Source of the DNA: Gorsachius magnificus
Taxonomy: Eukaryota > Chordata > Aves > Pelecaniformes > Ardeidae
Assembly: GCA_034008185.1 (NCBI GenBank)
Contig: CM067084.1
Span: 44,095,099 to 44,159,098, forward strand
DNA: 64,000 bases
Direction of reading: 5' to 3'
The notes under the pieces were generated by a model. It was not told the origin of the DNA and made no database searches. It saw nothing but the letters and a program-made list of their open reading frames with translations. A program made the position numbers and the translations under genes. Shown piece by piece: positions 51,807 to 62,131 of this stretch. Positions within the stretch are counted from its first letter, which is position 1. Each line of letters starts with the position of its first letter.

Positions 51807-54800
51807 GTTAATGGGTACTTTCTATTTTGATTCTGCAACCTGATTCTGCAACTTGATTCCCATAAAATCGGAAAAGCAATATCAACTCATGTCATGCTGC
51901 CTACATTTACAATAAATGTCTGTGTGCTTGTGAAAACACTCAACTATTATAAGGAAATAAGTCATCTGAAAGTCCATAGTCCATATAATGCTCTCCTCTA
52001 ATGGGGTTTGAACAAATTTAGCATATACAGCTCTGGACCACTTTCAACAATGGAGTCTAAACAAATACTGAGTATTTGTGTACTGAATAATATTTGGATT
52101 TTTTTTTAAGGAAAGCTAGCACATGTCTCTGAAATTACAATCTGTATCATAATGTATGTGCAGCTCCACTGAAGTTACTCAAGAACCCTAAATGTTAATC
52201 TTCAAAATCTAGGCTTTGCAACATCAACGTTTCTACTGCAATGTTTTTCAAACCAGCAGATTAACTCCTACCGTCCCCAGCAATTATCTTATGATATTGT
52301 CCTCCACATGACTCCACATCAAGACTTGTTACTCTTCCATACATGCTTTTTTTTTTTCCCTCCAGGGAGCAGGTACACAGAGAACCTAATGATTATACCA
52401 GCTGGAAAAGATGTCATGAAGCAGTTCATTTGCCATTGTACAAGCACAGTTCATATACTCAAAGTAGGGTCTCGGAGCAGAATTTTTTCTTAAAAGACTA
52501 CGTCAAAGCTGATGAAATACAAACTTAGATTAAGAATGGAATATGATAACTGAGATTTCATCTTATCAATTCACCCTACTTGCACTCTTTCTCCCTCAGG
52601 AATTCAGGTTTTAACCTAGTAACAGAAAGCAAATCCTTCCATGTCAACTAATTCTTATGTGCCTATGAGATATACTGCAATAGTGGGTATTTGTTTTTGC
52701 AACCATAGCGATGAAATGTGTTTATTGGCTGAGGTCATAAGAATTCAAAGCAAGTATCTGCCTTCATTTAATTTCAGAAAATCTGAACAGTCCTCTAGTA
52801 CCAAATAATAGGGATTTGGGGACTAGAACTACAAAACAACATTTTTCAGATACCAACCTGACTTTTTGATTAATTGAAAAAAAAAGCTATGAAATACAGA
52901 AAGACAACTCAAACCTGCTTAAATTACAGATTCGTTATTTAGTGCTGTATTATGGATGAGTTTTCTTTGAAATGCCTCAATCTTATTCTTGAAGACATAT
53001 TTCTGCTAGCAGCTTAAGTTTCTACATCTGCAATTTTTAGATCAGTCTTATCAAAAGTTAACAGAAATTACCAGATAAATTTTTCCTGTTGCTAATGTTG
53101 TGATCCAGCAAATTTTAACATATAAATTCTTACGGGAATTTAGGAATTGGAGTGTTTGTTCCCATTTGACAATCCAAAGCTCATGATCCATCACAGTCAA
53201 TAAGACACTATTAGCACTGTTGGTCAGGCCCATAATGAATGGCAGATGCTGTATACAAGAACAATATTGAAAAGATGATATCACTCAAGAAAGACTGCCA
53301 ATGTTTCTCAGGATCTTTGCACAGAATTGTATAGAAGAATATATAAGTATTGTGAATGTTAAGGTTGTTAAAAAATGTAACATGCAACAAATCTGTACTG
53401 AAAAATAATAAAAAAAGAACAATCCATGCCTGGTGCCAAAGTTACTAAAGCACAGACTTAATTCACTGTCAAAAATCTTTTCACTTCAGTGCAAATGAAA
53501 AACAAGCAAGCCAACCTATTCTAGGACCATTTAAAGTGTTTGGGGGTACAGAAACTGCATAGTACCAACTAGAACTTTCATGGCAGTTTCAGATTCCTTT
53601 AATTTAATAATTTACATTTTGGTGACTCTTGTGATTTCCATTCCTCAAAAATGTAAGAGTTACCTCTTCTTGCAAAGTTGTGGAGACAAACATTTTCCGT
53701 AGTACACAGCATAATCTAGCTTTCAAGACAATGGGCAACTAAGCAGAACTCTAAAGGGATACATTTATATTCTAGTTTATTCCTTCCATACTTGTTTTAC
53801 AAAATGTCTGACAGACATGAAACCACACAAAATAACACTGTATGGTTCAGAAGGAATTAAAAATACACTTAATGTTGTCTTCTCACTGGATTAAATCCAG
53901 TTGACTAAAACAATGGAGTAGCTCTTGATTCACAAAAATGTGACTGAAAATAGAATATTTCCAGTGGAGGAGCTCCAGGTAACAGGAACTTTAGAGGTAG
54001 ACTTGAAGTATAAGAGACTACACTATTCTACAAATTCCAGAAATTGTAGTTCTTGAGGGATCAAAACCAAACATGAATGACAGGAATTATACTGTCCAGA
54101 TATTTCTCACATTTTGAAGCAATGCAAAATCTTAAACAAGGGAAGAGTTGGCAGTATGATCAACTAATATTTCAATTTAAGATATGACAGGTGATAAACT
54201 ATGTAGCATACAAACTGCATGGCACAAAAACATTTCTAGGACATCTACAACCATAATATATTGGAGCGTGAAAGAAACACTAACTACTGTCAGTGGAGAA
54301 AAATTACTTTTTACAGCCACCAGACCCTATCCCAAATTACTCTGAACATTCTGCCTCACATTCTAGTTTCACACTTTTCTGTGGGCAAGAGCTGTCTGTC
54401 TGTTGAGAAACAAAAGGCATATTGCCATGTGGCTATGTAAATATTCTCCTCTTCCAGGCCTGCTTTCTGCTTCAATGAGCAGGCCAAGCATATTCATAGC
54501 TAGACTATTGCTAATGGCTTGTCCCTGTTAGTGTGAGCTCCCAGTAGAATTTCTAGATAAAATAATGTTCTCTTGTCTGTCTGAAATAATAACACTTTTA
54601 TGTGTTCTAAATAGATGAGTCTCTTCTGGCTAGATAAGCTAAACTGGCATCTCAGGAGGTCAGTGACATCAGATGATAGAGAATACTATTTTTGAATGTT
54701 ATAATAATTTCCTTTCGTCTAACTCCATTTTTGAGTACAGAAACAGTGTCACAAATCACCCATCACCAAAGAAAACCAAATTTTCAGAGAAAATGAAGCA

Positions 54801-57063
54801 ACTGACGTTGATAGCTAAGTGATAGCTTCAAATGAAACTTTCCTTATCAGTTTCTCTTTTCAATAGTGTCCCTTTAGGACATCACTGAAAATATATACGT
54901 GACCTGATCTAATACTTCATCCTTCATGTTTCGAAACACAACTTTTGTCTGCTATGTAACTCTGATACAGTCACAGAAGTGCACTGTGACTCAGCAATTG
55001 GATCTGACTTGTCTACCAGTTTTCTGTTCAACATGCAATTTACCTTGTACTCTCAAACAAATGTATGACCTGTTAAATTTGGCACTGGACTGAAGGACGT
55101 AAACACAAGCTCCTTTTTTTGTTATATGTAAAACCAATATGTTACAGATTTTCAAAAGGACTCCTGAAAAAGCAGTAGGGACAAGTTTTTTATGTATTTT
55201 GAAGCAATTTCTTTCTTATTTTCCTGGGATAATTCAGTTTTCTATTATTGAAATAAGCCTTATCAGAGTTTTGTACTCTATCCCTGGTCCTTTTGGCTAA
55301 GAATAAAATGGGAAGCACTGAATTGTGTAACTTGTTGATATGTTTAGTGTATTCCCTGAAAACAACTTTCATTCTTATGCATTTTTCCTCATGCTCATTT
55401 TTGTTCAGTTTAATTTTAAGTATTTTGAGACAGGACATTTGTCTTTTTCTTTGTCACTACTTTGTCACTACAGAGCTTTAAAGAAGTTTGATCATTTTAT
55501 TACAAATTTCTCTATAACCAGTAATAAGCATCATAAAAAGAACTTCTAAATAAAATTTTAATTTAAAAAAAATTTAAGATTAATTGATAATTTTGAAAGT
55601 CACAACTTTGTCTTAACATTCTCAAAGATGGCTGTTATGAGTCAACAGTGTGCAACGCTAACTCATCAATTACATATCCAAAAGGTAAATATTTGGCTTT
55701 TGACTGTTTATTCTTACAAAAATCCCATTCCAATTTAAGGTAATTCTTAATTACAAAATATTTAAATATTAATTCTGAAGACCTGATTTTTTTTACATGA
55801 AAATTGGAATGCTATGAAGAAAAAGCTACCTTACTATAGTCTTCATTTACCTTGTCTTCTAAAAACTTACTCTGTATTTATTACCCTGCCCTATAATTAT
55901 GAAAGCACGGTATCAAGAAGCATAAACTTTAGTGAAGGTTCTGATAGGAATAAGTTCACAACTACTATACTCTTTTTATGTGTTTGAAACACCTTTTTGT
56001 TATACCTAGATTATTTAATGCAATTCCCTGCATGTGATACACAGCCCAATTTTTTTACCAGTTTTCAAAACCACTAAAGGGCCCAAATAACAGTTTAGGC
56101 AACTCCAAGCTGATTAGTGGTCACATTTAAAACAACTGTTCCAAAATAGCCCTATAAAACTATCAAGTGTTTTAGTAAGACTAATCTATCCAACATGTTG
56201 GAGATATACAAGAGCCTGTATTTAGCTTGTCTTCAGCTTTATGGATCTCAAACTTCAAAGTGATTTTCTTCTGGCTAATAAGTGTCCAGAATATGCATGT
56301 AATCCCTCCAAGAGTTTACCTAATTGGGTCAGTCCTTGCGAATTTAAGTTGACCCTACATAGAGCTATACTGTAAAGCAAATTAAGCATCAAGTTTTCCT
56401 GACATTAGCTGAGTTTATAAGGCAACAATGTTAACTAAGTAGGGTGAATTACACCAAAATCAACAGTCTATCTTTGCATATGGTTGCCAGCACCAGTTAA
56501 ATGATAAATAGCTTATATTTCAGGAAGAAACAAGCTTGTAATAGATAATTACTATGAAGCATCTTTCCAATCATTAAGTTATAATAAAGCAATATATTAG
56601 GTCCAGTTAGTTAACCACAGAGTAAAACTCTAATCACCTGAACATCCAGAGAGTGCTCAGAGGCATCTGGGCAAAATATTTACAATGCAATTAGTTTCCC
56701 AGAGCTGATAGGGCAGATTAGTGACATGCACACCGTGATAGTGCGTACTGTAATCATAACTGCAGAAATCAACTGCAGATAATTGCCATAGGGTCTTTAT
56801 AACATATTTGTGTGAATGCACCTCCTAGTGAAAATACTAGGATCCTAGTATACCACACTTAGTGCAAAAATTGTCACTGGGAGAACTGTTGATGCTGTAG
56901 AAGTTGCTTCTAATTCAGAGAGCACAATTAAACTGTTTTCATTTCTTTTAATCAGAAGTCTAATGAATGTATTTGTTAAAGAAGCTTTCCGTATTTCATA
57001 TCTCTTCATAAAAGAATGAATGAAAAACCCCAGCAATCCAGCCCTGTTCTTGCAAAGCCTTAT
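51807..57063. other. AT-rich non-coding stretch
   Basis: About 5.3 kb lies between two same-strand CR1 copies. No gene, RNA or recognised transposon was seen. It contains an 11-bp exact tandem duplication CTTTGTCACTA at 55449-55470. The sequence around 56620-56830 is less simple-repeat-like than its surroundings and holds TAAT/ATTA words. That would fit a conserved non-coding element, but this cannot be judged without alignment. Confidence 0.5.
55449..55470. repeat. 11-bp exact tandem duplication
   Basis: CTTTGTCACTA occurs twice head to tail without a mismatch. It is a minor local slippage product. Confidence 0.85.
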
Positions 57064-57251
57064 CATAGAATCATAGAATCATAGAATGTTTTGGGTTGGA
57101 AGGGACCCCTACAGGGCATCTAGTCCAACCCCCCTGCAGTGAGCAGGGACATCGCTACCTAGATCAGGTTGCTCAGAGCCCCGTCCAACCTGGCCTTGAA
57201 TGCTTCCAGGGATGGCGCCTCCACCACCTCTCTGGGCAACCTGTTCCGACC

Positions 57252-57330
57252 CAAAACGATGGGGACAATCTTTTTAGTAGGGCTAGCTGTGACAGGACAA
57301 GGGGTAATGGTTTTAAACTAAACCAGGGTA
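57252..57330 (+). other. Inverted internal segment of the CR1 copy
   Basis: This segment of about 75 bp reads in CR1 sense orientation while both neighbours are antisense. The copy at 50850-51806 has the same words in antisense at about 51110-51172 (AGTTTAAAACCATTACCTCT, TTTGTCCCCATCTTTC). About 60 bp of 3' untranslated sequence is missing left of the segment, and about 70-80 bp right of it. The right junction shares AGG with both partners (microhomology). The ten bases at 57248-57257 are not clearly assignable. Confidence 0.85.
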
Positions 57331-57354
57331 GGCTGAACAAGCCCAACTCTCTCA

Positions 57355-58318
57355 GCCTGTCCTCATAGGAGAGGTGCTCCAGCCCTCGGATCATTTTTGT
57401 GGCCCTCCTCTGGACCCGCTCCAACTGTTCCATGTCCTTCTTGTGCTGAGGGCTCCAGAGCTGGATGCAGTACTCTAGGTGAGGCTTCACCAGAGCAGAG
57501 TAGAGGGGCAGAATCACCTCCCTCGACCTGCTGGCCACGCTTCTCCTGATGCAGCCCAGAGTACGGTTGGCCTTCTGGGCCGCCAGCGCACATTGCCGGC
57601 TCATGTCCAGCTTTTCATCCACCAGCACCCCCAAGTCCCTCTCGGCAGGGCTGCTCTCAATCCTTTCTTCCCTCAGCCTGTACTGATACTGGGGGTTACC
57701 CCGACCCAGGTGCATGACCTTGCACTTGGCCTTGTTGAACCTCATGAGGTTCACACAGGCCCACTTCTCCAGCCTGTCCAGGTCTCTCTGGATGACATAC
57801 TGTCCTTCTGGTGTGTCAACCGCACCACTCAGCTTGCTGTCATCCGCAAACTTGCTGAGGGTGCACTTGATCTCACTGTCTAAGTCATTGATGAAAACGT
57901 TAAACAGCACCGGTCCCAGTACGGACCCCTGAGGGACACCACTCATCACCGGTCTCCATCCGGACATTGAGCCATTGACCACTACCCTCTGGATGCAACC
58001 ATCCAGCCAGTTCCTTATCCACTGAACAGTCCACCCATCAAATCCATAGCTCTCCAATTTAGAGAGAAGGATGTTGTGGGGGACCGTGTCAAAGGCTTTG
58101 CAGAACTCCAGATAGATGATGTCCATTGGTTTTCCCTTGTCCACTGATGCTGTCACACCATCATAGAAAGCCACTAGGTTCATCAGGCAGGACTTGCCCT
58201 TGGTGAAGCCATGCTGGCTATCTCGAATTACCTCCCTGGCCTCCATGTGCTTTAGCATAGCTTCTAGGAGGATCCGTTCCATGATCTTCCCAGGCACAGA
58301 GGTGAGGCTGGCAGGTCG
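57355..58318 (-). pseudogene. CR1 ORF2 reverse transcriptase domain, open from fingers to thumb
   Basis: A single open frame runs on the minus strand from 58318 down, starting just after a TAG stop ([17 protein letters not shown]). Visible parts in order are [14 protein letters not shown] (fingers), KAFDTVPH (motif A, aspartate codon 58088-58090), [14 protein letters not shown] (motif B) and FADDSKL (motif C, 57839-57850). [49 protein letters not shown] and [19 protein letters not shown] (thumb) follow. Both catalytic motifs are kept. The frame then passes GLFSL and runs into about 50 unrelated residues made by the inversion and 3' untranslated sequence, stopping at 57173. The true ORF2 end, EKRR-like in the plus-strand copy at 3231, is lost. 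The methionine at 58297 is not a real start. Confidence 0.93.
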
Positions 58319-58816
58319 CTAGTTCCCAGGGTCTTCCTTTCTACCCTTTTTGAAAATGGGCACAATGTTTCCCTTCTTGCAGTCAGCAGGGACTTCACCT
58401 GACTGCCATGACTTTTCAAATATCATGGAGAGTGGCTTGGCGACTACATCGGCCAATTCCCTCAGGACTCTGGGATGCATCTCATCAGGTCCCATGGACT
58501 TATGTGCGTTCAGGTTCCTCAGGTGGTCATGAACCTGATCTTCTCCTACAGCAGGAGGGGTTTTGCCCTCCCGGTCCCCCTCATGCCATCCATCAACTCG
58601 GGAGGGGTGAGAAGAGAGGTTGCCAGTGAAGACTGAGGCAAAAAAGTTGTTGAGTACCTCAGCCTTCTCCTCATCTGCTGTTACCAGCTTGCCAGTCTCG
58701 CTCATCAGCGGGGGTACGCTTTCTTTAACCATCCTTTTCCGGCTGATATACCTGTAGAAACCCTTCTTATTATTCTTTGCATCCCTAGCCAAGTTTAGCT
58801 CCTTCCTGTACAGCAT
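58319..58816 (-). pseudogene. CR1 ORF2 linker between endonuclease and reverse transcriptase
   Basis: An open frame of 165 codons begins at the truncation point. It carries [50 protein letters not shown] and [20 protein letters not shown]. It ends in TAG at 58319-58321, exactly where the reverse transcriptase frame begins in the same register. One premature stop therefore separates the two halves. The methionine at 58816 lies at the edge of the element and is coincidental. The endonuclease and ORF1 are missing through 5' truncation. Confidence 0.92.
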
Positions 58817-61800
58817 TAGATTAACAGCAAATACACACTTCCAAAGATGAAGGATGTTTCCTTTCAGAGATATAGAAGTTATTTCTACTGAGCACAGTGC
58901 ATTTTTACCATAATAATTGTTATGTATCTGTTAAATGGGGGTTTATTATTACTGAGATGTATTCTAGCATTAGCTGAGATGCTTTCTATGATAGTTGAGT
59001 AATTTGAAGGTAATCAAATTTATGGTATTGAAGACACAAGGTAAAAAAATTAATGGAAATGCATGGCGGTTAAATTCTGAACCCCAAACTAGACATTTGA
59101 GGTCCTCATGTAATGCACAATATGAATTAAGAACATATGAAAAGATCCTAGGAAGCTGGGAATGAAAGGTGGCAAAGAGTAAGGCTTAGTTACCTAGCCT
59201 GACTGGAAACAACTATTTCCCTTCAGTTGTGGTTTTCATCAAAAACATCCTGAATTTGGTTTTCTAATGCCAGTCACCTGTTTATGAAGGTGTTTTTTTA
59301 CAATGTAGGAAGTATGAAAGGTTCCCCAAACCACACAGAGAACTTGCCTGGATGGAGAACAACACGTTCAGTCCTGCATTCTGCATAATGCCAAGCAGTA
59401 ACTTGACCTGTTACCCTAGGTGAGAAGCCTGGCTACCCATTTACTGAAGTGAAAAGGTTCCTAAGTGTCTCCTACTGACAATGTCACAATTTATAAATAA
59501 TTAAATGGTCATCAAGGTACAGGATGAATGTATGAATGATCGTATATCCCAGCTCATCTAGGATGCTGAAAACCTAATGCATCATCTAGTTAATATTTTA
59601 TATATCTTAATTCTTGTTACTTATATTTGTATTTCTTCTGACAAAAATATCTATATTCTGGGTGCCAAGAGTGCATCTTTTGGAAAAGCTCCTTTGTATT
59701 AAGAATGTGAAGTAGATCTACCACTCTTATAAGTTAGTGTTTTACAGGCAACATCAGGCATAAACACAATTATGCAAAAGCCTAACGATTAGTCTTATGA
59801 TGTTTTTCCTCAGGCATGTAGACTCTGGCTCTAATAAAATACAACAGTCTTGTAGTCTTTTATATCAACCAAAAACATTACAAACTCAGAAAGGGATTGC
59901 AAAAAACCAACATCAGAATTACATTATGATCTTACCAGCAACTACTTTATATATAAATAAGAACATCAATATATGTATTCTATGTATATATTGAATATAA
60001 AAATTACCTTACTAAAATTAGAACTAAATTATATAGAAAATACTTTATAGTATATATCTTTATAGTATATTTCTTAATTTGTTTAAAACTTTTCTAATGG
60101 TCAGGGGTTTAACAATTGCAAAATGCTGTGAAGACATTCATTGCCACTAATCATAGTAAAAAGACATGCATACTATTAGCCCCATTTTACCACTAGAGAA
60201 ATAGAGACAAGAGGTGCTGTCAGTATCTTAGTGAGTGTCCTGGATTATTTGTTTTCAGACCTATGGGAAGCACTGCATACTGAAGTGAGAGAGAGTAGGA
60301 GTGGGAATCTATTCATTTACTTTTCCAATTTGTTAAAAAAGACTTTCTGATACTATAATGGTGGACAAATAAACTTGTGTGCAATGTCTCACCTATAACT
60401 AGATTAACAGAACACATCTTGGTAATAAAAATGTTACACACATACAGGCAAAAGCACACATTATAGACGGGAATAGCACATCTTTCTGTTACACCCCTCT
60501 GGCTCTCTTGTTTTGTTTTCTTTGCTTTCTTTTCTTTGTTTTTCTGGGTGACAGCTGATATGTGATGTATTTACTTTCCAGTAATAATTTCTGAGCTTGA
60601 GGGATGTTATCTCAAGAATTGGTAAACTCCAGAGAGAACACAGTAATTGCTTTCTTGGAAATGAAGACAGAAGTATTACGACAATCTTCTCTGATAGAGC
60701 ATTAAGCAATGATCCAAAGCTGGAGACCAGAGCAGTAAGAGTTAAATTTCTCTTTAAAGCACATAGTCCCCAAGCCACATTGTTCCATAAGACAATGCTG
60801 CCTACCAACATTGGTTTACATAAATGTAATATGGTAATTTATCAGCAAAACATATTTTTGTTATCCTGAAAAAAAATCAAATAACTACAGTAAAAAGTAT
60901 TAAAGATGTCAAATAAACAGATTATGTTTTTAAAAGGCTGTGTATGAAACATATTCTATATGCACAAATCACTGTTGCCAATGGAATTAGAAAAAGCAGA
61001 AGAGCAGTATATTACTCCCAAACAGCTGAATATGGCTGAGAAGAATATCTGATTTGAACATACCTTTGGGCAAACATCCTGATTTTACACAGATGGCTTG
61101 CACAAACAAATTGTATGTATCTTTCAGTATCCCATTACAGGTCATAAAATGTCTGGATCTTAATTGATTGCTTTACCAGATAAAGATCAGGTTCTTACAA
61201 ACAGTGCATGTTCCATTTGTCTAAAACATTAGTAGGTTAGATGGTTGGATGTAAAGTGATCTTTTAAATGGCTAAAAAAAGTTATAATTACAATAATACT
61301 ACAATGCATTTATTATACTTTTCTTTACCAAACAAGCTTATAAAAATAAAAACCAGATGGTGACATTTTATATTAAATCATAAACCTATAGAAAATTTGT
61401 ATCTTTCACTTCTAAATACACTCTGCAAGAGAAAATAAAAAGTTTTAATTCATGATAAAATCTCAAACTGAATGTCACATATTTGTCTAGCATCAGTCTG
61501 TATCTCTTCTTAAACAGTGCCTAGACCAGAAATAAGTTTGTATACAGGAATAGGTATACAGGAAGATTTAAACAGGAGAGCTTGTAAAGGACCTTGCAAT
61601 AATATGCATTCTTTATCTTGTATTTTGTAAGTATTAGAGTTTACAAATAGTGTATTGTAATGTATTTGAAAGAATATTTCTAACTGCTGGTATGTTAGTG
61701 AAAAACATAACTCAGTAGCAAGCAACTTGATTGAAATTTGGAGGGGATCTTAAAATACTCTTTAGAGCTCTCAAAATTATTACCAATCATACATTAAACC

Positions 61801-61921
61801 CTTAGAGTGTTTGTAGCTAAAGACTTCCCTCAGAACTAATGTTTCATCTGTTCCACATAGTAATTTCTCACAAGATTTAAACATTATGATGTTAATACAC
61901 TGTTTACGTTCACGTGCTCAT

Positions 61922-61936
61922 GTCTCCCTCTAGTGC
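61922..61936 (-). promoter_or_regulatory. Weak CTCF-like motif
   Basis: The minus strand reads GCACTAGAGGGAGAC. CACTAGAGGG fits the CTCF core, but the following GC is replaced by AG. It has the same orientation as the better motif at 22171. Probably chance unless binding data say otherwise. Confidence 0.2.
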
Positions 61937-62106
61937 CCGTACCTGTTCTATGTACTTTTAATTGGATTTTAGAGGTTCCAGTCTGCAGAAACTCAAGTTT
62001 GGTAGGGAAGGTCAAAGAATTCAAGCAAGGAGAAATAGGTTTGAAGTGAGGTATTCCTTTGTGCCTATAGTTACTAGTTTGGGGTTGGGTTGTTTTGGTT
62101 TTCTTT

Positions 62107-62131
62107 GGGGGGCGGTGGGGGGGTGGGGGGG
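62107..62131 (+). repeat. G-rich tract, G-quadruplex candidate
   Basis: Runs of six, seven and seven G are separated by CGGT and T, giving more than four GGG blocks in 25 bp. This satisfies the simple G-quadruplex pattern on the plus strand. Confidence 0.8.

Larger units (their letters stand above)
57064..58818 (-). mobile_element. CR1 LINE, long 5'-truncated copy with internal inversion
   Basis: The left end is the CR1 3' tail, three TCATAGAA units at 57064-57088, followed by TTTGGGTTGGAAGGGACC. The order then departs from normal. After CTGTTCC (57241-57247) a segment at about 57252-57330 reads in the opposite direction (GATGGGGACAATC to AAACTAAACCAGGGTAG). From 57331 the normal antisense order resumes with GGCTGAACAAGCCCAACTCT. 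Right of this lie the thumb, palm, fingers and linker of ORF2, ending at about 58818 near the linker start ([13 protein letters not shown]). The copy is closer to an intact coding state than the other three CR1 fragments, so it is probably the youngest. No target duplication was found. Confidence 0.95.

Noticed and set aside
57173..57355. C-terminal extension of the CR1 reverse transcriptase frame (about 50 codons)
   Set aside because: It reads through the inverted segment and 3' untranslated sequence, so it is not a new domain.
57096..57883. Plus-strand open frames over the CR1 copy (90, 134 and 72 codons)
   Set aside because: They are antisense shadows of the CR1 reverse transcriptase and 3' region.
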